Shown here piece after piece: positions 52,180 through 63,082 of a stretch of 64,000 bases of DNA; within the stretch, counting starts at the first letter, position 1, and every line of letters begins with the position of its first letter. Source of the stretch: Echria macrotheca (Eukaryota > Ascomycota > Sordariomycetes > Sordariales > Schizotheciaceae). The stretch covers positions 1,798,001 to 1,862,000 of the forward strand of contig MU839829.1 of NCBI GenBank assembly GCA_030411725.1, in the 5' to 3' direction. The notes beneath the pieces are model-generated. The model was not told the DNA's origin. It was given only the letters and a program-made list of their open reading frames with translations, and did no database searches. Both the position numbers and the translations under genes were made by a program.

Positions 52180-54898
52180 TTACTCGCCGTTGTAGCTGTA
52201 TATGAATGACTCCTCCGGGATCCTGCCCTTGATGGCAGCGTCATCACGGTCGGCCTGGTGCTCCATCTTCGATGGGTCAATATACCTGCTGGTCAATGAG
52301 AATCTACGGTCACCCAAGGGCTCTACATCGTGCTGTGCTTGGTTAGTATCGTCGTCTGTCAACATCCTGTGGGCTCTTACCTCATAAAGCCGATGGATAT
52401 GAGCTCCGTGCATTACCATGATGTCGCCATGCCGGAAAGCCACCTCGAGAACGCTCTTGTAGTCCCTGGAACCATTCTCCTCCTCTTCGCGGCCCGTCCT
52501 TTTGGCTCCCAACCTTGTGAAGTCAAGTTTACTCTTCGGCCGGAACTTCATGATGGATGGTGAGCCGAGTGAGATGGCGGCAACAGTAGGACCAAGCTCG
52601 GACTCGCCATCGTCATGGAACTTAGAATCTCCGAGTTAGCGTCTCAATCACACAATATCGGCACAATCGCTTACATTGATCTGGTCCCTCTCCATGTACC
52701 CAAGTGCAAGAAGCTCATTAAACGAATGTTCCATAGCCAGAGGAGGCGTATGTTCACTGGGGTTCTCACCTGTGAGCAACTGGGGAGTCATGGATACAGC
52801 ACCCTCGCTTGCCCAGATCAACCGATGAAGGGCCCTCAAGATTGTCGGTGGTGCCTCGTCAAAGCCCTTGGACTGGACGGCAACGCCAAATTTATATCTG
52901 GCCCCGAAGTTCTGTGAGAAGTGCCTGCAAAGACCCTCAACCTTGCCTGCGATGACGTTAGCTGTGCTTCAAAAACTCGCGTGCTTGATTACTTACTCCC
53001 TGGCGCGGCGGACACATTCCTCTTCAGCCCGATATCAGCCATCCCAAGCTCCCGAAACATCGAATCCGGCCCACCGGCCGCCTTGTTGATCTCTGAATTG
53101 GATCGGAACAAAGTAAATGTGCCAATGATGTTTCCATCGGCGTCGGGCAGCTTGTACGCTCTGGCTTGATAGGAGCCAAACGTGAAATCAGTGGGCTCCT
53201 TGATGACCCTCCTGTTCACCACCTTCTCCACGGCGGTGTCCCAGCCCTGGCCCTGCAATGACCGGGCCATCCTCTGGTTGAACTTTCGTTCGTCCCGGTC
53301 AAGCAGCTCCCGGGGATATTCGTGGATAGGCGTGATCCAGCTCCTTCCGCAATCAGAGTTTTCACACACCAGTTTGCTCCAGTAAAGCCTCCTACTGCAG
53401 CATCCACAGTCTGGGCAAACAAATCCCCTGCGAGCGTCCAAGTTTGTCCCGTGGTTGTCACTGCTCAGTCGCGCCGCAAGGTCTGGCATAAGCGGCGGCA
53501 GCTCCCCTGAAAACGCCGTCCGCTCCTTCAGAAATTCCTCAGAGTATCTGAGGTTGTCGAAACCCAGATTTTCCAGAGATGCATAATATTGACTGCACCT
53601 GTTGTTCAGGCATGTCCATCCGTCCGCGTAGATGGTCTTGCTGGTCTTCTTGCACGTCAGGCAACCTGCCAGTGGCGCTTCTCGTGTCTCGGGCGTGGCG
53701 GTAGCGTGGTATCCGTTCCGATCCCACCAGGAAGGCTTCCGAAGGTCTGCCTTTTCGAACCTCATCTTCCACAGCGCAAGTAGTCGTCCTTCCGGCGTGT
53801 AGACCCTCTCCTTCCATATGTATGTAATATGGAACCAGTCGAGAACGTTGTATGTATGCGGCGGGACGCATCGCTCCATGAAGAGGGGATTGCTACTCCC
53901 TGTGAAGAATAGCGGTTAGTTATGGTGCAGGACATATATGATCTGGAAACACTTACCCGCTAGCATGCCAACGAGCAAACCATTCCGCCATGCGGCGTTG
54001 ATACTCTCAAGGGGCGCGCCCCTATCAGCTGCATCCGCAACTCGGATCATCTTCTGAGTCTCTGGGTCGAGTTTGCGCCCACCACCACTAATAATGTCAG
54101 CATGAACCATGCAAGCACAAGTGAAATACTTACAGCGTGGTGATTATGACCTGTGCGCTGAAGAAATCGCGCATCTCGATGCCTTCGTCGATGAGAAATC
54201 CCTTCAGAATCTTCTTTGACGCGTACATGGAGCTTTTGTACGATTTGAAGTAGGGAAGCGCTTCACAGATTCCGCCTCTTTTCTCGGACCAGATCAGCTT
54301 CTCGGCACTCTCGGTATGATCGTGTGGTGGCTCGACACGAGGACGTTTCGCCTCGTGAGTGTCCGCCTCGTTGTCACCATTGTCCTCCAGCGAACTGTGG
54401 TCGCGCTTGACCAAGAGTTGCGGATCTATGTACGCGTCGTCAAGCGACTCTGGTGTGTCATGGGACAAGAGTGGAGAGCTGCCCGTGGGCGTGCCTGACG
54501 ATGTAAGAGGAGAACTCTCCTCGGAACTGTCTCCCTTTCTGTTCTCGCTTGGGTTGGCGTTGCTGTGTGGACCTGGCCCATTGTCCAGCCCCTGGACGGA
54601 GCCGATTGGTGGGAGTTGGATGAGACCATTGTTTGTGATTTGAACGGGCTGGTCATCTGCAGCTTCGTCTAAGACACCGACGTTGTCTGGGGTCTCAATC
54701 GTCACCCTGGGCCGCCTGATCCGAATGATTCTCGAGACAGGTGGCACATATGTCGGAGCTCCATTCCTGACGTTCTGCTCCCTGATCCGAGCCGAGCGTC
54801 TCTGGTAGTTTGTTAGCAAAGCCCTTTGTTTAGAAGAAGGAGTCTCTGATCAGTCGACATACCAGGCTCATGGAAGCATTTCCCTCGCTATGGTTCAT
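52180..54898 (-). CDS. AlkB-like 2-oxoglutarate/Fe(II) dioxygenase with cysteine clusters
   Basis: Seven exons in phase (54898-54863, 54801-54134, 54087-53957, 53899-52997, 52946-52675, 52620-52381, 52332-52180) encode 800 residues. The N-terminus is basic (RRSARIREQ) and disordered to about 180, with a KRPRVEPP patch that could be a nuclear localisation signal. The middle carries two Cys clusters of zinc-ribbon type (CLTCKK...CLNNRC at about 335-365 and CPDCGCC...CENSDC at about 430-455). The C-terminal third is the dioxygenase. It has FHDDGE with iron ligands His672 and Asp674, GDIMVMHG, the distal ligand candidate His751, and RRFSLTSR supplying the 2-oxoglutarate arginine (RxxxTxR as in AlkB). 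Members demethylate nucleic-acid bases or act on protein. A chromatin or nucleic-acid substrate is inferred from the zinc ribbons and NLS-like patch. Confidence 0.82.
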
Positions 54899-54977
54899 TG
54901 TGGTATGGATATTGCGTTATATAGCGATGATAGATAATGAACTGGATCCACACGACTTGGTGTCTTAATGTGTAATG

Positions 54978-54986
54978 ATATATATA
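54978..54986 (-). promoter_or_regulatory. TATA-like element of the AlkB-like gene
   Basis: ATATATATA about 80 bp upstream of the start codon at 54898, in a spacing suited to a short leader. Confidence 0.35.
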
Positions 54987-55424
54987 GCCTGGAACGAATG
55001 ATCTTGTCATTTTGTTAGCTTGATGGAAACATCGTGAAGTTCTGTGAAAACGCGCGCACGAGATATTACTGGAGGGTGTGAGATAAGAAGGGATCAGGGA
55101 AAAGGGGGTGTCAGCAGGGGTAACGAAAGTAAATAAGCCTCTGATTGACGAGGAGTCGGCGCGAAGTCCAGCAGAGAAACTCGGCAATGAGCACATAGAA
55201 ATCGGCGAACAAATGAGAAAATCGGCGAGATCAGACTCGGCGATGTACCAGTCGGCGAACCAATATAGTGTTCGGCGAAGGTTCGGCGAGGGTGAATGGA
55301 AACTGAATATAGAGGAGAAAAAGGAAGAGGAAGGACCTGAAACGAAAGTGAGGGATCTGGGAAGCTTGGGGAAATTGATGCACGGTGAAGAAAGGCCAAC
55401 CAGCAAGGTGAAGTTTGGAAGGAA

Positions 55425-56100
55425 AGAACGCCTGTTATTGTTTGAGGAAACGCAAAGGAAGCAATGCGATGTGAGCAAGGGAAAGAACGACTTTCGGTGT
55501 TTGTGGAAACATGGAGTTTACTGAGTTGGGTAGGTAGGTAAAGAACGAAGGAAACGTAGAGGTAAGATGAAGTTGAGAAGTGAACGAACGACTGTTGGTG
55601 TTTGAGTAAATGTAGAGGAAGCGATGAGGCGAAGTTGCGAAGGGAAATACCGATTGTGGCGTCTGTAGAAACGTGGGGGAAGCGAGGCGAAGAGAGGAAG
55701 AGAGGAAGTGAGGTGAAGAGAGGATGCGAGGTGAAGATGGGGAGTGAGGTGAGGAAGGGGAAGCATGACTGTGAAGGTTTGAAGAAGCTTAGAGAAGGTG
55801 AGGTGAAGTTGAAAAGAGAAAGAACGAACGAAACGAAAGGAGGTAATGTGAAGTTGGAAACTGAAGGGGAAGAACGACTGCTGGGGTTGGGGGAACGTAG
55901 AGGAAGTAGGTGAGGTTGGGAAGAAGAAGAACGGTTGCTGAGGTTGAGGAACGTAGGAGGTAAGTGAGGCTGGGAGGGGGAAGAACGAACGGCTGTTGGT
56001 GTTTGAGAAAACCCAGAGGAGGTGAGGTGAGGTTGGGGAGAGAAATCACGGCTGTTAGTGTCTGAGGAAATGCAGAGGAAGCGAAAAGATGCTGGGTACG
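55425..56100. repeat. Purine-rich tandem repeat, units about 50-75 bp
   Basis: Variants of GACTGTTGGTGTTTGAGGAAACGTAGAGGAAGCGAGGTGAAGTTGGGAAG-type units (described by their landmarks, not exact) recur near 55430, 55490, 55585, 55645, 55875, 55930, 55990 and 56045. The plus strand is almost all G and A with T, and C is scarce, giving strong strand asymmetry. Confidence 0.75.
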
Positions 56101-56766
56101 AAGAAAGGAAAGAACGAGCATACATTAAGCTCACGACGCAGAACGAAATACGGTAGTTGGCTGGGAAAGGTCGCTTGGAAAGACTGTTGAAAGAATATTG
56201 CTGGAAGTGCAGGATGATGGAGAAGGGAAGTTGAGGAACCGGTCGTGAGGGAGGGTATCTTATAGTAACTGGAAACCCATGAAAGCCCAGAGGGGTGACC
56301 ATGGAAAGGGGAAGCAAACTTACAGCGCACCATGAGATGACCGACCCGACAGGAGGCCCAGAAGCGATGAGTCAAACAAACCCAAGCGCAGGAGCCACTG
56401 AGAGTTGTCGTCCGAAAAGATTAACGTTGGGAGTTGTATCACTCGGATCGATGGAGCGATGGGATGGAAAGCTAATCCTTGACGCCGATCACGATGAGAT
56501 TAGTTGTCTGAATGAAAGGTAACTTGAGACTCAGATAAAGAAGCTTACGCTAAGGATAAGGTAGCTAGTTGACTGGCGCGTGGGTCGTCGAAAATCAAGC
56601 TGGCTCGAGCGTTGGTCCGGTCCTCAATCTGTCGCCCAACAGAAGGAGCGATTGCGATCACGAAGGGGTCTCGCACACGGGACGACCGGCGAAGTTGTGC
56701 AAACAGAGGCTGAAGTGGTGTTTGTTGGAATGATTCAGAGAGGTGATGATTCCCTTGGGTGCAGCC

Positions 56767-56815
56767 AGACGAGTTTGCAATGTCAGACGAGTTTGCAATG
56801 CCAGACGAAGCTGCG
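56767..56815. repeat. 19-bp tandem repeat, 2.5 copies
   Basis: CAGACGAGTTTGCAATG occurs twice in a row with a 2-bp link and a third, partly changed copy (CAGACGAAGCTGCGAA) follows. Confidence 0.8.
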
Positions 56816-56917
56816 AACTCGGACGAAAAGCGAACGAACGTGTATCTCGAGCAGCGAGGTAGTCTAACTGTGTGGGAGAAAGTTGATTGTCCGAAGGAAG
56901 GCGTGGCGCTCCAAGTG

Positions 56918-57440
56918 AGGTCTTAGTCGGAAGGGTTTGTGACGGATGGATTGGGTTTTGGGAAAAAGATGTGGAAGTGGAAAAGACCCGAGCCTTGGAT
57001 GTGTAAGGAACGTTTGGATGTGTGAGAGATGTTTGGTTGTGTGAGGAAGGCTCTTCTGTAAGAAGGAGGGCCACGCTCCCCCCAAGAGAGAGGCCTTGTT
57101 GTTTGGATGGGGCTTGTTTGTAACAGAGCGATTTTGGTTCGGGGAAAGATATGATTCTGGAAAGGGCCAGGACTTGGATGCGTGAGGAAGATCTGTTTGT
57201 GCAAGGCCCTTTTGTATGAACGACGGCCGAGCTCTCCAGGAGAGGCCTTGTGTCTGAGGGACTTCTTGGTGACGGAGGAATTTGGTGGTGGGAAAAAGAG
57301 ATGGTGGTGGAAACGACCTGGGCCGTGGATGTGTGGTAGAGGTTTGGTTGTACAAGCGAGATACTTCTGTATGAAGGAAGGCCAAGCTCTGGGAGGGAGG
57401 TCTGGTTGTCTAAGGGGGGCTTGGTTGTGTGAAGAGACGT
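56918..57440. repeat. Tandem repeat, units about 150-175 bp
   Basis: Units begin with GAGG(T/C)CTT at about 56918, 57091, 57241 and 57397. They share GGGAAAAAGA-like, GACCTGGGCCxTGGATGTGTG-like and TTCTGTATGAAGGA-like blocks in the same order. Drift between copies is considerable. Confidence 0.7.
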
Positions 57441-58077
57441 GATTGTGGGCGAGGAATTATGTTATCGAAAGACAGAAAATTTTCTGTGTGAAGCAGGGCT
57501 CGCTCGGCGAGCGAACTTGAAGTCCTTCTCTCTTGCGGAAGGAACCACGGGACTCAGCCAGCATAGCCGCACAAGACCTGGAAGGAACGATTTGCTGGCC
57601 CCATCTGCATCTGCATATCGCGTTATTGCGGTTGGCTAAGGTAGTGAGACATGTCAGAAGTATAGGTGTGGAATGGAAGTTAACTCAACAGACAAGACGA
57701 AGAGTCTGGAGATGTGGTGTCCTTCGTCCACTGGAGTGGGTGGAACTAATGCCAGGGGTAACTCAAGTTGCTTGCATCGAGCCCTGGCAGACAATCACGA
57801 GTATCATTTGTGATTGATATATTATGGGACTACTATCCTAGTCTCACGTGGAATAATTACATGAATCTGAGTGCATCGTTGTTTGGGTGGCGCACACTGT
57901 TGATGGAAGCTCAGGGGTTGTGGGTTAAGGAGCAAATAACAAACATAGCATTCTATCACCGGAAACTGCAATCCGTCATTATCCATGTTATAACAGAAAG
58001 TCAGACCTCCGAGTTGGCATCTTGTCGGGACGAGCCGAAAACACCAATGCCCCTTTTCTAGGGTTGCCCGCCTGCGG

Positions 58078-58442
58078 CACCATATCTCCAGAAGACGGTA
58101 AAACGCTTCTCAAGCTAGAACGGCCACCAGAGGCCATATCGACTTGCGAATTCAAATAATCGGTCGGAAACAACCATCGCACGTCTGTTTGAAAAAGCGG
58201 GCAGGATCGACCGCAGGGTGGTTGCGAAAAAGGGTCAACGTGATTACGCACGTGCTCGTGGACTCGGGCACAGGACCTCCAAAGACGGCATCACGCTTTC
58301 CAAAGTTGAGCAGCAGCCACTGGTCGCATTAGCACGCAAAATCAAACGATCGATTGAAAATACTCTTCGCATGCGTGTTTGACAACCCGGACGAGATCGG
58401 TCGAAGGCTGGTTGGGAAAATGACAAAACGTGATTGTGCACG
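58078..58442. repeat. Diverged tandem duplication, about 180 bp, with E-box-like ends
   Basis: Copy 1 (about 58078-58254) and copy 2 (about 58266-58442) share, in order, an A(G/A)GACGGxxxxACGCTT block, a CGATC/CGGTCGGAAA region, TGTTTGA, a GGTCGA(A/C)xGxxGGTTG block, and an end of the form ACGTGATTxxGCACGTG. Each copy ends in a CACGTG hexamer. Short minus-strand frames over each copy have similar residues (FSQP, DRS, QT, VF). Confidence 0.7.
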
Positions 58443-59016
58443 TGATCCTCAACACTCTTTGGGGAATCTGATGTTTGTGCACCGTTCAGCACAGGCCACC
58501 CGTGCATTTTGACAGCTGTCGGTGGAACTCGAATGCTGACATCCAGTGGTAACTAATCTCAAAACAAGGAGCATATCTACACTCGACAATGCCTCTTGGT
58601 CAATACTCCACAAGTCGACATCACTGAATTTCCTGAACCTTCGGCTTCCCCATCGCGGCTAGCCAAAGCCTGGAGACAATTGGAGAAGCCGGTTTTACCC
58701 CGCGGGGGAGCAATGGAGACTGGACGAACACGACCGAGCGGGCAGGGGCGGCTTGCGGGGGAGGTGGGCCAGCTCTGGGGAATCGGTACTTGGGAGCGGG
58801 TCGTTGCACCGGTCGGTCACCTCCAGATCGAGGGCCGAGAAGCGAAGACACGAGGAGGGGGATTGCATTATCGACAAATCTATATATCTTGATTATATCT
58901 AGCCAAGGATATTTGAATCCAGCATTCCTCCTCCAAAGAGCCTGCTGGACCTCCGAGATCACCATCGGTCTGCGCAAGGTACCAAGCTCTGTAGGCGCAA
59001 CTCGAAAGCAGCAACC

Positions 59017-61046
59017 ATGGTCTTCTATCCTCCCCCATGGGTTCCGAAGCTGCCCTTCGGTAAGTTTCCATCAATTTGTTGCTATTCAATGTGATTAATG
59101 CTCACTGTCGTGTCCTACAGACCCGCCAGACTCGGTCCCGGTCGGCGAGTTCATGCGCAGTGAAATCTACGGCCGGTGTCCGATCGCAAAGAGTCGCAAC
59201 CCCTTTACCTGTGGCCTCACGGGAAAAACGTACACGACTGCCGAGTCCTATAACCGATCCGACCTGATCGCGCAGGCGCTCGCTAAGATTATGGGATGGG
59301 AGCCCAATGTCGACCTGGCCTGGGACAAGGTCATTGCTGTCTTCTCTTTCAATACGGTAGGTGGAATAATAGGGAGGGCATCAGAATTGCGAGCAAAAAG
59401 GGTGTCGGTCTGACACGGCTCTATGTCTGCTTCTAGATCGACTATCTCTCGGTGCTCCTCGCGATCCACCGACTCAATGGCATCGCGACACCAGCGAACG
59501 TGGCCTACTCGGCCAGCGAGCTCGAACACCAGCTTCGGTCGTCTGGCGCCAAGGCTATTTTCACCTGTATGCCCGTTCTCGAGACGGCGCTCCAGGCGGC
59601 CAAGGCTGTGGGCATACCGCAGGACAAGGTCTTCATTATGGACCTCCCACACCATGCCACGAAGCCTGCCTTCAAGACGGTTGATGATCTGATACAGCTG
59701 GGGCACTCGGCTCCCAAGCTCGAGCCGTTGATATGGTCCAAGGGACAGGGCGCTCGTCAACCTGCGTATCTTTGCTACTCGAGCGGCACCTCTGGTCTTC
59801 CTGTAAGTTAGCCAAATATCAAGGCTGAAGGTGACACTGCTGAGACAAAGACAGAAAGCTGTCATGATCTCGCACCGCAATGTGATTGCCAACACGATGC
59901 AATACTGCATCTATAACCAGGTCGGGCGGGCAAAGCTTGGCGTCGAGACGGAGGTTGAACTAGGGCTGCTTCCCTTTAGCCACATCTATGGCCTCGTCGT
60001 CGTCGCTCACGCCGCCACTTGGCGAGGAGACGAAGTCATTGTCTTGCCCAAGTTTGAGCTGACCGAATTCCTCCAAGCGATTGAGAAGTTCAAGATCAAC
60101 CATCTCCCTCTGGTAAGACCAAAAACCTGGAATGTCCTGGGAATGGTACTGATGGATATTAGGTGCCGCCAATTTGCATTCGTATGCTAAGCAGCAAGGA
60201 CATCTGTAAAAAGTATGACCTGAGCAGCGTACGTCTGCTGTATACAGGAGCGGCGCCTCTAGGGAAGGAGACGGTCAGTGAGTTGCACAAGCTCTATCCC
60301 ACATGGCATATTGGCCAAGGATATGGTACGACCGAGCCTTTGGAACGCCGCACGACATGTGGCTAACGCACCGGGTAGGCATGACAGAAAGCGCCACAGT
60401 TGTCTGCTCTACCAGCGAAACCGACATCTGCCAGGGCACTTCAGGATCGCTGGTGCCCGGAACGCGGGCCAAGATCATCGATGCGGACGGAAAAGAGATC
60501 ACAGAATACGGGAGGGCGGGCGAGCTGTTTGTGCAGTCGCCGTCGGTGACGTTGGGGTACCTCAACAACGAAAAGGCGACGGCCGAGGCTTTTGTATGGG
60601 ACGAGGATGGGCGGTGGCTGCGGACGGGCGATGAAGTCATGGTGACCAAGTCGCCAGAGGGCAACGAACATCTGACGATTGTCGACCGACTCAAGGAGCT
60701 GATCAAGGTCAAGGGCCACCAGGTGGCCCCTGCCGAGCTTGAAGCGCACCTCCTGGCGCACCCTGCCGTCGACGACTGCGCCGTGATCGCGGTGCCTGAC
60801 GACCGGGATGGAGAGGTGCCCAAGGCATTCGTGGTGACCCCGGCATCGATGGCGTCGCGTAAGGACGAGGATATCGCGGCCGAGATCAACAAGCACGTGC
60901 AGGACCACAAAGCGCACTACAAGTGGCTAAAGGGCGGCATCGAGTTCATCGATGTGATCCCCAAGAGCCCGAGCGGCAAGATCCTGCGGCGGTTGCTTCG
61001 TGACCGAGAGAGGGAGGCTCGTCGGGCCAAGGGCGCTAAGCTTTGA
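59017..61046 (+). CDS. Peroxisomal acyl-/4-coumarate-CoA ligase-like enzyme
   Basis: Six exons in phase (59017-59059, 59121-59356, 59437-59802, 59855-60112, 60163-60325, 60379-61046) encode 577 residues of the ANL adenylating family. The phosphate loop YSSGTSGLPKAVMISH is split by an intron at its Pro-Lys. Then come LLPFSHIYGL, the aromatic motif GQGYGMTES (restored only by splicing across exon 5/6), LRTGDEV, DRLKELIKVKGHQVAPAELE and the catalytic Lys556 in PSGKILRR. The protein ends in AKL, a good PTS1, so it should be peroxisomal. It activates a carboxylic acid to acyl-AMP and then the CoA thioester; aryl or fatty acid substrates are possible (4-coumarate or phenylacetate ligase relatives). 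All catalytic motifs are intact. The start is the first ATG in a good context with the conserved short first exon. Confidence 0.9.
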
Positions 61047-61764
61047 TGGAAGCCTGGTACGAGCACATGGGACAGCTATCTTGTATATTGGATTGGGAGT
61101 CTCATTAGAGTTGCGATGTGTGTAAGCATTATCATCTTGGCAGGGCTCATCTAGCTAGCTGGTGTCGCGAGGGCGTATCCGCAAGGCAACTGCGTATTCC
61201 TTAGTCATTGCCTGACAGTTTTCAGCACACAGCTGAATTGGTTGGTATAGCTGCAGGTTTATCAAATCAGACCCTGATCTGAGCTTTATCAAATCAATCC
61301 CTGAAAAATCGCTAGCTCCCCTGGGTCCAGCACCAACATGCAGCGGTGATCCGGTTCGTCTGTTCCTCGGCCGGTCTGGACTCGCTTCCTCTCAGTGGGA
61401 TGATTAATCGGGCTGCGTCTCGAGCCGACAGCACACGCACGCCCGCGAGCTGATACAGGCGCCGAGCCGAGCGGCCATCCACAGGCTTGGTCAGACATGA
61501 TGTCATGCAAGGACCCCTCTTGGTCATTTCCGGTGGGTTTGTGGTTGTTATCCGGCAGCCTGTCAATTGTCCAGGTGGTACGACAGGAGACGCTTTGTTC
61601 GAGCTTCTGCATTCCAAATACCCTCCCTCCCCAGACAGGGTTCCATGCCGACGGGCTTCCCATTGTTTAAAGTCGGCAACCGGAGAACGACGATTGAGCC
61701 GAGGCCAGGGCATCCCACGTTTCCGTAAACCGTACAGCCCCTAACCTTAACCCCCTCCGACGCG
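61047..61764. other. Spacer
   Basis: No gene is seen. CCCTAACCTTAACCCC at about 61739-61754, just before the next start codon, is a weak telomere-like motif. Confidence 0.5.
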
Positions 61765-63082
61765 ATGCCGAGGCCAACAGAGCTCCAGCAGCTGCTTCGC
61801 AATTTGGCATTGCGATCCTGGCGATTGGTAAGTTGCATTCCACTCTGTTCAGATCGCGAGGCTATGGAATTCGAGTATATAGTCTTTGGCTTTCTCCCGT
61901 ATCTCAAGAGAACTTTTTTGTTTTACATCATCGAGCATCAAACAGTCCCCAGCATTTCTTCGCTGATAATAACCCGAAACAGCCAACAGCAGCAACCCAG
62001 CAGACAAGGAACCGATTACTCAGTACCCACCGTCCATTCACCAACAGTGCCCCGCGCCGCCGTACCAGCAAGACTACAAGTACGACTCTGATTACCGCGT
62101 CATCCATACCGGCCTTCTCCAAAACCCAGCTCGTTACTGGTATTCTTCTTCTCGCAACAACCGTAGGAGCTGTGCGATTTTACACCAAGAACAACAGCAA
62201 CATGTCGTCTTCGCTGATCCCCGCGAACCCCTCGGCCGTCATGGTCATTCGGGATGTGACGCCCAATGTGGTGACCCTTTCCGTTCCATTCCTGCGGTTC
62301 GGAAAGATCCCGGTTGGTGGCCGCGGAACCATCGGTATGTCTTACTCCACATTTTTTTGTCTTGGATCTGAACATCTCTCTAACATGCATCCACAGTCCG
62401 TCTCACCTCAGGCGCACTCGCCGTCTTCTCACCCGTCGCTCTGACACCTGAAGTGAAAGCCAAGGTGGAGTCGCTCGGCGGCAACGTGCAGTACCTCATT
62501 GCGCCCGATATGGAGCACCACATTTTCATCTCGGACTGGGCCAAGGCCTATCCGGCGGCAAAGCTGATCGGCCCCGACGGGCTGCCCGAGAAGCGCAAGG
62601 GCATGACGGACGAGAAGATCGGCAAGGAGGAGTTCGCCGTCGTGTACAAGGCCGACACGAAGCGGCAGACGTCGGTCAGCGCCGAGTTTGACGCGGACTT
62701 CGAGGTCGAGTACGTCGACGGACACGCCAACAAGGAGATTGTGCTCTTCTACAAGCCCGAGGGCGTGCTGATCGAGGCCGATCTCATGTTCAACCTGCCG
62801 CCGACGGAGCAGTACTCGCGCGTGCCCGAGGCCGAGCGGCCCAAGCCCGGTCTGCTGGCCAAGTTTTTTAGTAGTGCGCAGACGGTCGAGGGCAAGGGCC
62901 AGAAGCGGCTGCTCTGGCACGCCATCAGCCGCGGCAACCGGCTGAGCTTCAATGAGAGCGTGCAGCGGATCGACAAGTGGGATATCAAGACCATTGTCCC
63001 TTGTCACGGCGATGTGATTGAGAAGAACGCCAAGGGGGTGTTTGAGTATGTCTTTGAGTGGCATCTTAATGGTCACAAGTAA
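61765..63082 (+). CDS. DUF4336 metallo-hydrolase-like protein, mitochondrial-type N-terminus
   Basis: Exons 61765-61827, 61983-62334 and 62397-63082 encode 366 residues. The first about 75 residues are rich in Arg, Thr and Ser with almost no acid (RNRLLSTHRPFTNSAPRRRTSKTTST), as in matrix-targeting sequences. A hydrophobic segment, LVTGILLLATTVGAV, follows at about 90-104. The conserved part begins at MSSSLIPANPSAVMVIRDVTPNVVTLSVPF and includes LTSGALAVFSPVALTPEVKAKV, APDMEHHIFISDWAKAYPAAKLIGP and PCHGDVIEKN. These His/Asp residues sit where a metallo-beta-lactamase-like site would be. DUF4336 proteins have no settled function. The internal Met at 62201 starts the conserved domain and could give a second, cytosolic form. 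Exon 1 relies on a very good donor, GTAAGT, but no transcript is known. Confidence 0.75.

Larger units (their letters stand above)
54899..59016. other. 4.1-kb gene-poor, repeat-rich island
   Basis: No supportable gene is seen. The region consists largely of three families of degenerate tandem repeats plus a short 19-bp repeat, all listed separately. A TATA-like ATATATATA at 54978-54986 lies about 80 bp upstream of the AlkB-like start codon. Long minus-strand frames here are products of strand composition bias. Confidence 0.55.

Noticed and set aside
55094..56317. 407-codon minus-strand frame, Ser/Pro/Phe-rich
   Set aside because: It comes from the purine-rich tandem repeat, whose complement lacks stop codons. 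There is no signal peptide-like start and no conserved block.
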